This document shows, one piece after another, positions 32,475 through 41,940 of a stretch of 64,000 bases of DNA (position 1 is the first letter of the stretch; every line of letters starts with the position of its first letter). The stretch comes from Microbacterium marinum (GTDB taxonomy: Bacteria; Actinomycetota; Actinomycetes; Actinomycetales; Microbacteriaceae), in assembly GCF_014204835.1 (NCBI RefSeq), contig NZ_JACHMD010000001.1, forward strand, positions 310,001 to 374,000, given 5' to 3'. The position numbers and the translations under genes were made by a program. The notes below the pieces were generated by a model. That model was not told the DNA's origin. It did no database searches and saw only the letters and a list, made by a program, of their open reading frames with translations.

Positions 32475-33913
32475 CGGACCACCTTCTGACCATTGTTCGT
32501 GATGCCCGCAGGTCGGGGCTCGACATCCAGTGGCGGCTCGCCGCCGATCGACAGGGCACGGAAGTCGACGCCCTCGTACTCCGACTCCAGGTAGTCCGCC
32601 CAGCGGTGGAGCAGATGGCGCTGGTTGTACTCGCCGTAGCCCACGTGCGCGACGCCGGGGCCGGCGAACTGGTCGGGGCCGAGCGGCTCGACGACCGGCG
32701 ATCCATCCTTGAGGATGCCCATGCGGCTGTTCAGGAGCAGGCGCCGCGCCATTGATCCCTTCGCCGTGTTCGTGAGCGAGACCCAGTTCTCCACGTCGTC
32801 CTGCTCGAACATGCCCGTCGACCCGAAGCACATCAGGTAGGCCTTGTACGACAGTGCCTTGAACTCCTCCGGAGCCTCAGCGTCGACCGCGAACCAGGAG
32901 TACACCTCGGTCTCGTCCTCGCTGATCGGAAGCCACGTCCGGATGGAGATGAACGGGAGCACGTCCTCGTCCGAACCCTCCTCGACCTTGGGCCAGTTGT
33001 GGACGAAGGACATGTTCGGGAAGAGCGAGGCCGCGGAGATCATGAACCCGTCGCGGCCGATGACATCGAGCTGCTCCTGAGACCAGGTCGCCTTCATCCG
33101 CTCGACCATCTCGTCCGGGTAGCCGACGTACCGCAGCCGCTCCTCGAGCGTGCCCGGCGGGAGCTTGTAGGTCGTGCCGCCTCCGTTGCCGGCCCAGTAT
33201 GTGTTGCCGTCCTTGCGCTTCTCGGCCTTCGGCTCGCGGAACAGCCCGATCTCGACGACCGAGGTGTGCGTCTGGGGCGTGTGGTACATGTCGCCGGCGA
33301 AGTTCTCGGCGCCGATCTTCCAGTTCGCCTTGACGCGCCACCGCTGCGGGCCCCGGAGCTCGATGCCGCTGGGGCTCTGCCGGGTGTAGTAGTCGAGATA
33401 GAACTTGAAGTCGCCGATGTAGTCCTCGAGGCTCGGCGCATCCGGGTCCATGCTGATGAAGATCAGGCCGTTGTACATACCGAGGTTCGGCGCCGGCAGG
33501 AGCCGTGCGCCCTTTCGGCTGAACCCGGCCTCGCCGCCGTAGGCCTCCTCGTGGAAGGGGAGTCCGACGATGCGTCCGTCGTTGCGGTAGGACCACCCGT
33601 GGTACGGGCAGCGGAAGTGCGAGGCGTTCCCCATCTCGGCCCGGCAGACCTGCATGCCGCGATGCAGGCACATGTTGAAGTGGGCGCGGATCTCACCCTT
33701 CTCGTCGCGGACGATGATGAACGAGTCGTCGAGTATTCGCCGGACGACGTAGTCGCCGGCCTGAGGAATCTCGGACTCGTGGCCCACGAACAGCCAGGCG
33801 CGGCTGAAAAGGTTCTTTCGTTCGCGCGCGAAGATCTCCGCGTCGTTGTAGATGTACGCCGGTATCATTCCGCGACGGATCTCGTCGTAGATCGTCATGC
33901 TGGAAGTGCTCAT
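32471..33913 (-). CDS. Rieske aromatic-ring-hydroxylating dioxygenase alpha subunit (cluster 2)
   Basis: 480 aa, full length. The Rieske ligands are Cys 82, His 84 (CLHRGM), Cys 102 and His 105 (CPYHGW). The mononuclear iron ligands are in AGDMYHTPQTHTS (Asp 208 bridge, His 211, His 216). It adds O2 across an aromatic ring to give a cis-dihydrodiol. The ATG at 33913 is chosen because MSTSSMTIYDEIRRG is the family start; the open frame further upstream runs into the promoter. The exact substrate cannot be told from sequence; cluster 1 encodes a close paralogue. Confidence 0.93.
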   Translation of the reverse strand: MSTSSMTIYDEIRRGMIPAYIYNDAEIFARERKNLFSRAWLFVGHESEIPQAGDYVVRRILDDSFIIVRDEKGEIRAHFNMCLHRGMQVCRAEMGNASHFRCPYHGWSYRNDGRIVGLPFHEEAYGGEAGFSRKGARLLPAPNLGMYNGLIFISMDPDAPSLEDYIGDFKFYLDYYTRQSPSGIELRGPQRWRVKANWKIGAENFAGDMYHTPQTHTSVVEIGLFREPKAEKRKDGNTYWAGNGGGTTYKLPPGTLEERLRYVGYPDEMVERMKATWSQEQLDVIGRDGFMISAASLFPNMSFVHNWPKVEEGSDEDVLPFISIRTWLPISEDETEVYSWFAVDAEAPEEFKALSYKAYLMCFGSTGMFEQDDVENWVSLTNTAKGSMARRLLLNSRMGILKDGSPVVEPLGPDQFAGPGVAHVGYGEYNQRHLLHRWADYLESEYEGVDFRALSIGGEPPLDVEPRPAGITNNGQKVVR

Positions 33914-33985
33914 CGTCGCGCCTATCCGTAGTGTAATGCTTCGACACCGCTCCGACGTCGCACGTCGAAGCGGGCCGAGGCATAG

Positions 33986-34001
33986 TTTCTGATGTGCAGA
34001 A
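33986..34001. promoter_or_regulatory. IclR operator candidate between oxygenase and aldehyde dehydrogenase genes
   Basis: TTTCTGATGTGCAGAA, the same near-palindrome as at 28393-28408 and 7153-7168. It lies in the 262-bp space between the divergent alpha subunit and aldehyde dehydrogenase genes. Half sites (CACAGAAACC, CTTCTGCTGG) recur at about 34142-34163 in front of the dehydrogenase. Confidence 0.55.
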
Positions 34002-34175
34002 ATTGATTCTGCCACACACGCGCGCCTTACGTCAAGTGGGCCCGAGGAAGGCCTTCGCGGCCGCGCTCGGAGGAGGAGGCGATGCGTCGCGGCTGCGAGG
34101 ACCATCCTCCCGTCCCAGAGGGTGGGCATGCTCCTCTGGAACACAGAAACCGCTTCTGCTGGAAACGAGGAGTCA

Positions 34176-35633
34176 ATGATGAGCCCGTCGACCGATGTCG
34201 CAGACCGGGAATGGACCGTCACTCTCGATGGCAAGCCGTGGGCCAGTGCCGCGCGCTACGAGGTCGAGAACCCCACGACCGGGCGTCCCCTGACCTCCGC
34301 CCCCGACCTCTCCGAGGAGGAGGTCGGGCGCGCGGTGGCGGCGGCGCAGGCTGCGCAGCCGGCCTGGGGCGCGATGCCGCCCCGAGCCCGGGCCGCCGTG
34401 ATCCGGCAACTCGCTGCGACGATCCGAGAGCACCGTGAGGAGCTCGCCACTCTCGACGCACTGGACGGCGGGTTCACCCTCTCGATGATGAGGGGCGATG
34501 TGGACGCGGCGGCGGAACTCATGGAGATCTTCGCCGACATGGCGCTCGACCTCGGTGGCCGGACGATTCCGGTGAGCACGAACCTCCACTACACCATGCA
34601 GGTGCCCTACGGAGTGGTCGCGCGTATCGGTGCGTTCAACCATCCCTTCTTCTTCGCGGCGGCGAAGGTCGCCGCGCCCCTCGTCGCCGGCAACGCCGTG
34701 GTCCTCAAGGCCCCGGACCAGACGCCGCTGTCTTCGTTGCGCCTGGCCGAGCTCGCGGTCGGGATCCTCCCGGACAATCTGTTGATCACCGTCAGCGGTC
34801 GCGGCGCGGTGACCGGACGCGCGCTGGTGCGTCATCCCGAGGTCCGCCGGATCGGTTTCATCGGGTCCACCGCGACGGGGCAATCGATCCAGCGGGATGC
34901 AGCCGAGACCGGAGTCAAGCACGTGTCGCTCGAACTGGGCGGAAAGAACGCTCAGATCGTCTTCGCCGACGCCGATTTGGAGGCGGCTGCGGCCGGTGCC
35001 GTCGCGGGTATGAACTTCACGTGGGTCGCCGGACAGAGCTGCGGCTCGACGAGCCGCCTGCTCGTGCACTCCTCGGTGGCCGACGAAGTGATCGGCCGGG
35101 TCGCCGAGCGCATGGCCGCGATCCGGGTGGGAGACCCGCTGGACCCGTCCGTGGACATGGGCCCGCTCGTGTCGGAGGCACAGTTCCAGAAGTCCATCAG
35201 CGCCATCGCCGAAGGCAGGAAGGCGGGTGCCACCGTGGCGACGGGCGGCGGCCGTCCCGCCGGCCTCGATGAGGGGTGGTTCGTCGAGCCGACGCTGCTC
35301 ACCGGTGTCAGCCCCGGGTCGTTCGTCGAGCAGAACGAGATCTTCGGCCCCGTCCTCTCCGTCACCACCTTCGACGCCGACGAGGAGGCCGTACGGATCG
35401 CCAACGGCGTCCAGTACGGGCTCACCTCGAGCATCTGGACGCGCGACGTCACGCGCGCCCACGTCGTCGCCCGGCAGATCGAGGCCGGCTACATCCTCGT
35501 CAACAGTGGCAGCCGGCACTTCTGGGGACTGCCGTTCGGAGGGGTGAAGGCTTCGGGGATCGGCCGCGAGGAGTCCCTCGACGAACTGATCTCGTACACC
35601 GAGACGAAGACCGTGACCGTTCTGCTCTCGTAG
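34176..35633 (+). CDS. NAD(P)-dependent aldehyde dehydrogenase
   Basis: About 485 aa. The catalytic Glu is in [12 protein letters not shown] and the catalytic Cys in [12 protein letters not shown]. The cofactor motif is [12 protein letters not shown]. The ATG at 34176 follows GAGGAG. It is divergent from the oxygenase operon with shared IclR-type sites, so it probably oxidises an aldehyde from the same pathway, such as an aryl aldehyde made by the ThDP-type decarboxylase whose remnant follows. Confidence 0.93.
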   Translation: MMSPSTDVADREWTVTLDGKPWASAARYEVENPTTGRPLTSAPDLSEEEVGRAVAAAQAAQPAWGAMPPRARAAVIRQLAATIREHREELATLDALDGGFTLSMMRGDVDAAAELMEIFADMALDLGGRTIPVSTNLHYTMQVPYGVVARIGAFNHPFFFAAAKVAAPLVAGNAVVLKAPDQTPLSSLRLAELAVGILPDNLLITVSGRGAVTGRALVRHPEVRRIGFIGSTATGQSIQRDAAETGVKHVSLELGGKNAQIVFADADLEAAAAGAVAGMNFTWVAGQSCGSTSRLLVHSSVADEVIGRVAERMAAIRVGDPLDPSVDMGPLVSEAQFQKSISAIAEGRKAGATVATGGGRPAGLDEGWFVEPTLLTGVSPGSFVEQNEIFGPVLSVTTFDADEEAVRIANGVQYGLTSSIWTRDVTRAHVVARQIEAGYILVNSGSRHFWGLPFGGVKASGIGREESLDELISYTETKTVTVLLS

Positions 35634-35696
35634 GGGGGCAGCGCTGCGCGCTGTACGTCGTCGCAGCAAGCGCGGCGCGATCCATGCCGGCGGTGC

Positions 35697-37112
35697 TGGG
35701 AGGCGCTGTTCCCGTCAGCCTCGGGCAAACCCCGTCGAGGCGAAGGCCGCCTGCAGGGATGCCTGGGCGCCGAAAACGTTCCCCGGGCCATCACAGAGGC
35801 GACACAGCAGTACACGAAGTGGTCGGCTGAGATCCCCCGGGCGGAGCGGCTTCCGGAGTTCCTCGAGCGAGCGTTCCAGATCGCTTCCACCCCTCCCTAC
35901 GGTCCGGTGCACCTCGGCATTCCGATGGACTTTCTGGAAGAGGAGATCGAGTTCACCCCGGGACCGGTGACCGAGTATCTGCATGAGGCGCTCGATCCGG
36001 ATGCGGTAGAGCGTCTCGCCCAGATTCTCAGGACGGCGGCCAGTCCGGTCATCGTGGTGGGGACAGAGGTCGCGCGGTACGGTGCGATTGCCGCGCTGGA
36101 AAGGCTCTCCGACCTGGTGGACGCGTCCGTGCTCGGGGAGATCAAGGGCGCCGACCTCGCCTTCCCGAACACCAATCCGAGGTACGTCGGCAAGCTGACC
36201 GCATCGAGCCCTGCACTGGAGGGCGCAGACGTCGTCGTCCTCCTCGGCGCCGAGCTCACCGAGGGGCTGGCGATGCCCCTGCCGGATTTCGGTGACAGCC
36301 TCGTGGTGCAGGTCACCGTGGACCCGCTCGCTCTGCGCCGGCAGTACGCAGGTCAGGTCGGCATCCTCAGCCACCCCGGGCGCCTGCTCGATGCGGTCGC
36401 CGATCGCCTCGCTGAAGGCGGAGCGGTACCCGTGAGCTCGGGCGGGCGGGTGCGAGGGCTCAGAGAGCGCTGGGAAGCGGGCCGCGAAGCCTTGCGGTCG
36501 CGCCTGCTCGGCGAGGCTGATGGCGCGGTATCGGCGGCCCACATCGCGGACCTCATCCATCGCCTCGGCGGCTCCGAGACGATCGTCGTCAACCAGTGCG
36601 GATCCGCGGAGGGCTTCATCGACACACTCGTCGACTATGGCGCACCGTGGACGTATTTCGGCCTCTCGGGGAAGGCGAGTGCTCAGGGTTGGGGCGCGCC
36701 GGCGGCGGTCGGCATCCAGATGGCTCGTCCCGATCGTCGAGTGATCGCCGTCCTCGGCGATGGCGGGTTCATGTTCAACTCCACAGCGATCCACACCGCT
36801 GCCGCGTACGACGTTCCGGTCGTCTACCTCGTCCTCGACAACGGGGGCTGGCGGGACGTCGCGACCGTGACGGGAGCGATGGGCAGCTCGCTCGGAGAGC
36901 CCGGCGCAGAGGATGCGATGCGCTGGACCTTCCGGCCCCCGATCGACCACGCATCGTACGCCCGAAGCCTGGGACTGAAGTCTTGGCGGGCGTCCAACCC
37001 GGAGGAGCTCGAGAGCGCGTTCGCCGCCGCGTTCGCCGAGGATGGGCCGACGCTGATCCAGGTCGCGTCTGCGATGGGCGATGTCCGGGTCTTCGGGCAG
37101 GCGTTCGCGTGA
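35697..37112 (+). pseudogene. ThDP-dependent enzyme (benzoylformate-decarboxylase-like), N-terminus lost
   Basis: The conserved frame is open from ENVPRAITEATQQYTKWSAE at about 35772 to the stop at 37112. It holds the middle domain (ASPVIVVGTEVARYGAIAAL) and the ThDP-binding domain (VIAVLGDGGFMFNSTAIHTA...VVYLVLDNGGW). The N-terminal ~130 residues, which carry the catalytic Glu of the family, are missing, and the 5' edge (35697-35760) matches the family only across a frame change. A shorter protein from ATG 35907 would not be active. Confidence 0.75.
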
Positions 37113-37207
37113 GATGTCGAGCAGGAGTGACAGCGCCGTATACGGTGAGTGAGCCGCGTGTTCGGGCTGACAGCGACACGTACGTCTGCAGTAGGGAGCG
37201 ATGAAGG

Positions 37208-37924
37208 ATGTCAACTGGTGATCGACTAGGGGTTCGAGAGGATCTCGTCGATGCGAATCGCATTCTCGTCCGCCACGGCATCCTCGATGCTTTCGGCCAC
37301 GTGAGCGTCCGTGACCCCGACGACCCGAGCAGGTTCCTCATCTCCAGAAACCTGGCCCCCGGCCTCGTCACGCCCGACGACATTCAGGTGATCGGATTGG
37401 ACGGGACGACCGCGGACGACAGACCGAGCTATCTCGAACGATTCATCCACGGCGAGATCTACCGGGCACGCGCCGATGTCCAGGCCGTTGTCCACAGCCA
37501 CTCCGCGTCGATGGTGCCCTTCAGCATCTCCAGGACGCCTCTGCAGGCGGTGTGGCACATGGCGGGCTTCCTCGGCGAAGCGGTCCCGGTCTTCGAGATC
37601 CGTGACAGCGTCGGGTCCTCCAGCGACCTGCTGATCCGCAGCGGTTCGCTCGGCGCGGACCTTGCTGCGACCCTCGGGGGCGCGGCGGTCGCACTCATGC
37701 GAGGACACGGATTCGTCGCCGTGGGCGACTCGATCCCGCAGGCGGTCGCCCGCGCGGTCTACGCGGACCTCAACGCCCGAGCACAGGTGACGGCCGGTCA
37801 GCTCGGCGGCTACACCGCCCTCACCGCAGAAGAGGGCGCCGCGGCCGCGGAATCCAACAACGGGCAGCTCACGAGGGCCTGGGAGATCTGGAGAGCCAAC
37901 GCCAGGCGCGGGGAGAGCGTCTGA
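37208..37924 (+). CDS. Class II aldolase/adducin-family protein
   Basis: 238 aa. The metal-binding HSHSASM and the later RGHGF supply the zinc histidines of the fold; the N-terminal DANRILVRHGILDAFGHVSV is typical. Members cleave C-C bonds or decarboxylate small acids. It follows the ThDP remnant by 95 bp and ends at a hairpin, suggesting the end of the transcript. Confidence 0.88.
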   Translation: MSTGDRLGVREDLVDANRILVRHGILDAFGHVSVRDPDDPSRFLISRNLAPGLVTPDDIQVIGLDGTTADDRPSYLERFIHGEIYRARADVQAVVHSHSASMVPFSISRTPLQAVWHMAGFLGEAVPVFEIRDSVGSSSDLLIRSGSLGADLAATLGGAAVALMRGHGFVAVGDSIPQAVARAVYADLNARAQVTAGQLGGYTALTAEEGAAAAESNNGQLTRAWEIWRANARRGESV

Positions 37925-37925
37925 A

Positions 37926-37948
37926 AGCGCGCCTCCTCCAGGCGCGCT
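37926..37948 (+). terminator. Hairpin terminator after the aldolase gene
   Basis: AGCGCGCCT and its perfect complement with a 5-nt loop, starting 2 bp after the stop codon. No U-run follows, as is often the case in high-GC actinobacteria. Confidence 0.65.
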
Positions 37949-38066
37949 GAGCAAATCCGCCCGCTCGCGGCCGGCGCGTCATCGCGTCGGCGAAGCCGGC
38001 CGTTCGCCCCTGGTGGGGCGGTCCGGCATGCCGGCACACGCCGCCCGCGCCTAACGGCTCGCGCCA

Positions 38067-38090
38067 TGTTGTGTATCTGACACACACAAC
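38067..38090. repeat. 24-bp palindrome-like motif shared with 46697-46720
   Basis: TGTTGTGTATCTGACACACACAAC matches the sequence at 46697-46720 in 21 of 24 positions, including the asymmetric centre TATCTGAC. The arms GTTGTGT/ACACAAC are inverted. It could be a regulator site or the outer end of a Tn7-like element; the second site lies directly in front of tnsA. Confidence 0.55.
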
Positions 38091-38137
38091 AGTAGTAGGG
38101 GGGGTCGGACATTTGACGGGCCGGGGGGTGGACACGG

Positions 38138-38171
38138 GAGCGCCCCGCCGGATCGTCTCGGCGGGGCGCTC
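38138..38171. terminator. Strong GC hairpin
   Basis: GAGCGCCCCGCC and its perfect complement at 38160-38171 with a 10-nt loop. It lies between the 24-bp motif and the ABM fragment. Probably a transcription terminator left from a lost gene. Confidence 0.5.
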
Positions 38172-38187
38172 GGGTGCAGCGTTATCG

Positions 38188-38419
38188 CGCCGTCCACCAC
38201 CGCGGGCGCGCGGGACCGGCCGTCGGGATTGCACCGGTGAGGGCGTCCGGAGTCAGTGGACGGGCCTGCCCGATCGTGAGCGGCACGGCCTGTTGCAGGT
38301 GCGCCTGCCGCTCCTTACTGTCCTCCCACCGGATGAGGTCATGGGGGGAAGCGAACGTGATCTCGACGACAACCTGGCGCCGGTGCCGTTCCGAGACTCG
38401 GACCTTCGACTCCCGGTAG
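38188..38419 (-). pseudogene. Fragment of ABM-domain gene (C-terminal side), adjacent to IS256 copy C
   Basis: Identical to 27153-27384 of the intact gene. It ends in CCCGGTAG (38412-38419), directly at the IS256 end. The missing continuation of the gene starts with the same 8-mer at 373, next to IS256 copy A. Confidence 0.9.
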
Positions 38420-39836
38420 GGCCGCGTCCGTTTGAGTGGTGGTCTTTCGCTTCGTTGCGATGATCAGCTGTCGTTAGTTTAGGCGGCGGTGATCTCGGGG
38501 AGTATCACCGCCTCGTCGATGGTGGGGGTGGTCGCGGTGAGCTCGGTCATGGAGGCTTCGGAGAAGTAGCGGCGGTCGGCGGCTTCCCATTCGTCGTGTT
38601 GCTCGACGAGGACGGAGCCGGCCAGGCGGAGCAGGGCGGCGTTGTTCGGGAACACGCCAACGACGTCGGTGCGGCGCTTGATCTCCCGATTGAGGCGTTC
38701 CAGCGGGTTCGTGGACCAGATCTGTCGCCAATGCCGGGCGGGGAACGCTTTGAACGCGAGGATGTCGTCACGGGCGTCGGTGAGCATCACGGCGGTCTTG
38801 GGGTGGACGCGCTCGATCATGCGCACGACTTCGTCGAACTGGGCATCGATGTGCTCGGCGTCGGGTTGGGCGAAGATCGTGCGGATCACGCTGGCGACCA
38901 TCTCCTGCCGGCCCTTCGGGAGGGCGGTCAGGACGTTGCGCATGAAGTGGACGCGGCAGCGCTGCCAGGCGGCGCCCTGCAACACGGTCGCTGCGGCCTT
39001 CTTCAGTCCGGCGTGGGCGTCGGAGATCACCAGCTTCACCCCGCCCAGACCTCGTGTCTTCAACGAGCGCAGGAACTGCTTCCAGAACTCCTCGGTCTCG
39101 CTGTCTCCGACATCGAAGCCCAGCACGACCCGCCGCCCGTCAGCGGCGACGCCGATCGCGACGACGACCGCCTGGGACACGACACGGTGGTCGATGCGGA
39201 CCTTGCAGTAGGTCGCGTCGAGGAACACGTAGGGGTAGGCGATGTCAGACAGCGAGCGGTCGCGGAACGATGCGACCTCGGCGTCGAGCCCTTGGCAGAT
39301 GCGGGACACCTCGGACTTCGAGATGCCAGTGTCAGCGCCGAGCGCTTTGACGAGGTCATCGACCTTCCGGGTTGAGACGCCGTGGAGGTAGGCCTCCATC
39401 ACGACCGCGAACAAGGCTTGGTCGACCCGGCGGCGCCGCTCCAGCAGCGACGGGAAGAACGACCCCTGCCGCAACTTCGGGATCCGCAACTCCAGATCCC
39501 CAGCCGTGGTCGACAGCACCCGCGGCCGGGAACCGTTGCGGGTAGTCGTGCGCTCGCTCGTGCGCTCGTAGGGGGCGGCGCCGATGAATGCGGCTGTCTC
39601 CGCGTCGATCAGCTCCTGGTAGAGCCGCTCGGTCGCGGCTCGGATGCGGTCGGTGGTGCCGGTGAGCTTCAGTTCCCCGAGCAGCTCGAGGAGGGCAGAC
39701 TGGTCAAGAGCCATCGTGCGGTGTCGTCTTTCTGTGTGAGTTCTTGGTCGTTCTCACTGACCATCGCACGATGGCTCACCCCGTCGCGGTCACGACGCCG
39801 CGGGCCCGAAAGACCACCACCCCGCGGGACTCCAGG
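38420..39836 (-). mobile_element. IS256-family element, copy C
   Basis: 1417 bp, complete and identical to copy B where compared. The flanking 8-mers do not match: CCCGGTAG on the left and TTGGAATC on the right (39837-39844). The left 8-mer pairs with the one next to copy A instead. This copy is therefore a hybrid product of recombination between two IS copies. Confidence 0.95.
38479..39714 (-). CDS. IS256/Mutator-family transposase (copy C)
   Basis: 411 aa, the same protein as 7741-8976, with the DDE residues Asp 166, Asp 232 and Glu near 340. Intact. Start-codon hairpin arms are at 39708-39720 and 39765-39777. Confidence 0.96.
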   Translation of the reverse strand: MALDQSALLELLGELKLTGTTDRIRAATERLYQELIDAETAAFIGAAPYERTSERTTTRNGSRPRVLSTTAGDLELRIPKLRQGSFFPSLLERRRRVDQALFAVVMEAYLHGVSTRKVDDLVKALGADTGISKSEVSRICQGLDAEVASFRDRSLSDIAYPYVFLDATYCKVRIDHRVVSQAVVVAIGVAADGRRVVLGFDVGDSETEEFWKQFLRSLKTRGLGGVKLVISDAHAGLKKAAATVLQGAAWQRCRVHFMRNVLTALPKGRQEMVASVIRTIFAQPDAEHIDAQFDEVVRMIERVHPKTAVMLTDARDDILAFKAFPARHWRQIWSTNPLERLNREIKRRTDVVGVFPNNAALLRLAGSVLVEQHDEWEAADRRYFSEASMTELTATTPTIDEAVILPEITAA

Positions 39837-40538
39837 TTGGAATCCGGGTTCGCAACGCCCGAGACCTTCACACGCGCGTTCGTGCAGCGGTTCGAGATCA
39901 GTCCATCGGAGTATCGGAGGATGCTGCGCGCGTACCGCGAGCACGCGGACCTGGCGCAGCAGAGCACGACGTTTGCGGGCTTCGCAGAAGAGACGCCGCT
40001 GACACTCCGTTATGACCTCGATGCCGTCCCGGTACGGGTTGAGAGCACCCCCGAGCGGCACCTGCTCGTCCTCCGTCATCGCGGGTACAACGGCCTCGGC
40101 ATCGGGCACCCATCGGTCGAGCCGTGGCAGCAGCTGAGGGCCTTCGCGATAGAGCACGGCATCGCCCACTCCTCCGACCTCCTCGTGGGCATCACCCCAG
40201 ATGACCCTTACGTGGTGGACAACGAGCAGATCCGCTTCGACGCTGGCATCCCCATTGCCGCACCGATAGATCCACCCCACCCCTTCACCTACCGCCAGAT
40301 GCCGGCGCAGGTGTGCGTCGCGCATCGGCACACCGGCGGTGCAGAGCAGATCGCGAAGACCTTCGCGGCTATCGGGGTGCAATGGATGCCCTCAGAAGGG
40401 TGGCGGTTGCGCTGCGCACCGCCCTTCGAGATCCATCACGTCGACCAGCGCGCGAACGACGCCGTTCGCGTCAGCTGGACAGACGCCTATGTGCCTCTTG
40501 ATCACCACCCCGACCATCACCCAGGAGAAGGCCCATGA
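39837..40538 (+). pseudogene. AraC-type regulator with GyrI-like domain, 5' end removed at IS256 copy C
   Basis: After the IS the frame reads LESGFATPETFTRAFVQRFE and ISPSEYRR, the second helix-turn-helix of AraC proteins, followed by a GyrI-like effector-binding domain (LRYDLDAVPVRVESTPERHL; VCVAHRHTGGAEQIAKTF). The first HTH and start are missing. The N-terminal half should lie beyond the left end of the window, next to the far end of IS256 copy A, if the recombination model is right. The stop overlaps the next start by 4 bp. Confidence 0.82.
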
Positions 40539-40990
40539 TCGCTTTCGAGTTCACCGAGCACATCGACAGATCGCAACAGGAAGTGTTCGCAGTGCTGGCA
40601 GATCCCACAAGGGCGGTCGACTACGTCGACGGTGTCGTGAAGAGCGTGAAGGTGACGGATGGCCCGCTCGCTGTGGGGTCCGTCATCGAGGAGACGCGCC
40701 GAGTGAAGAGCAAGGAGGCGACGGGGCAGCTGCAGATCGTGGCTCTCGAGCCGCCCACCGCTTTTGCGGTCGCCAGCGAGGCGGAGGGCATCACCGCGAC
40801 CTACGTCTACCGGCTGCACCCGGCCGGCACCGGCACGCGGATCGAGTGGACGTGCGAGCTCGCCGCCGGCGGACTGCGGCGGATGATGCTGCCCCTGGTG
40901 GCCGCGATCACAAAGAAGGAGGACGGCGACCATCTGGCCCGACTCAAGGCATACATCGAATCGCAGCGAGCAACGGAGACCGCCTCGTGA
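40535..40990 (+). CDS. SRPBCC-family protein
   Basis: 151 aa. Starts MIAFEFTEHIDRSQQEVFAV with the typical first strand and helix of the START/Bet v1-like fold, followed by alternating strands and a long C-terminal helix (LARLKAYIESQRA). Such proteins bind hydrophobic ligands; no catalytic site can be assigned. The ATG overlaps the preceding stop, so it belongs to the AraC/GyrI operon. Confidence 0.82.
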   Translation: MIAFEFTEHIDRSQQEVFAVLADPTRAVDYVDGVVKSVKVTDGPLAVGSVIEETRRVKSKEATGQLQIVALEPPTAFAVASEAEGITATYVYRLHPAGTGTRIEWTCELAAGGLRRMMLPLVAAITKKEDGDHLARLKAYIESQRATETAS

Positions 40991-41394
40991 TGCCTTCCGA
41001 CACCAGCGTCGACGAGGCGCTGGACCGGGCAACCGGGCCACGACGCGGCGAGGTAACCGAACTCCTCGAGCTCTTCGAGCACGTTGCACAGCGCCCGCCG
41101 GTGGTGTGGGCGGAACGGATTGTCGGGTTCGGCCAATACGGCTACGCGTACGACAGCGGGCGAGAGGGTATCGCGCCTGAGATCGCCTTCGCTTCCGGGT
41201 CCAAGCACACGCTTTACCTGGTCGAGGGGTTTGCCGAGCGGTGGCCCGACCTGCTCGAGCGGCTCGGTCCACACCGCACCAGTAGCGCGTGCCTCTACCT
41301 CCCCCGATTGTCGGGGGTGGACCAAGATGCGCTGCGGGAACTACTCGATCGCTCCCTCGCCGTCATTCGAGACGTGCACGGCGACGGCAAATGA
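40990..41394 (+). CDS. DUF1801-family protein
   Basis: 134 aa. It reads RRGEVTELLELFEHVAQRPP, GFGQYGYAYDSGREG, PEIAFASGSKHTLYLV and LPRLSGVDQDALRELLDRSL, matching the DUF1801 (YdhG-like) fold. Function unknown. Start and stop overlap the neighbours by 1 and 4 bp, so it is part of the same small operon. Confidence 0.75.
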   Translation: MPSDTSVDEALDRATGPRRGEVTELLELFEHVAQRPPVVWAERIVGFGQYGYAYDSGREGIAPEIAFASGSKHTLYLVEGFAERWPDLLERLGPHRTSSACLYLPRLSGVDQDALRELLDRSLAVIRDVHGDGK

Positions 41395-41777
41395 GCATGG
41401 CGTCTCTCGTCCAAGTAGCCCAGCGCGTGGTCGATCTGGAACGCGCCACAGCCTTCTATTCCGCACTGCTCGGCTCCGCCCCTGTGGCCCGATTCGATCC
41501 GCCCGGTTTGGTGTTCTTCGATCTCGACGGCGTCCGTTTGCTACTCGAGAGCGCGGCACCGTCAGCGCTGCTCTACCTCCGCGTCGATGATCTGGAGTTA
41601 GCCGTCGACCGAGCCGGCGAGGTCGAAATCGTATCCCCGGGGCGGCCGATCTTCACTCACACCAGAGATGCGCTCGGACCAGCAGGGCGAGAAGAATGGC
41701 AAGCATTCATTCGCGACCCCGAAGGAAATCTCGTAGGTCTAGTGGCGTTCAGAGATCCAGCGGAAATCAAGTACTGA
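41391..41777 (+). CDS. Glyoxalase/VOC-family protein
   Basis: 128 aa, one VOC unit: VQVAQRVVDLERATAFYSAL, LVFFDLDGVRLLLE, LLYLRVDDLELAVDRA, FIRDPEGNLVGLVAFRD. The terminal Glu/His ligand positions are partly conserved, so metal binding is possible. Last gene of the operon after the AraC remnant; its ATG overlaps the preceding stop. Confidence 0.83.
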   Translation: MSMASLVQVAQRVVDLERATAFYSALLGSAPVARFDPPGLVFFDLDGVRLLLESAAPSALLYLRVDDLELAVDRAGEVEIVSPGRPIFTHTRDALGPAGREEWQAFIRDPEGNLVGLVAFRDPAEIKY

Positions 41778-41940
41778 CGGCTTCGACGAAGCTGGCCGCA
41801 GCCGTCGTGGACAACTCAGCACAGAATCTGGCCGCACTCCGGTGGACATCTTCGGTGGGAGATCCCGGCTCTGTGGCTGGCACCGCGGACAACTCTGAGC
41901 GGTTCCTACACGCCTGTAGGTTCTCGGCGAAGATGGCGGA

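Noticed and set aside
33914..34234. A 107-residue N-terminal extension of the cluster 2 alpha subunit
   Set aside because: The paralogous family starts at MTIYDEI, and the extension would cover the promoter, the IclR site and the divergent gene's leader.
373..38419. Inversion between IS256 copies A and C
   Set aside because: The two copies have the same orientation, so recombination between them gives excision or integration, not inversion.
38420..39836. Simple transposition of IS256 copy C into the ABM gene copy
   Set aside because: The two flanking 8-mers differ (CCCGGTAG and TTGGAATC) and the flanks belong to different genes, so recombination must be added to explain it.
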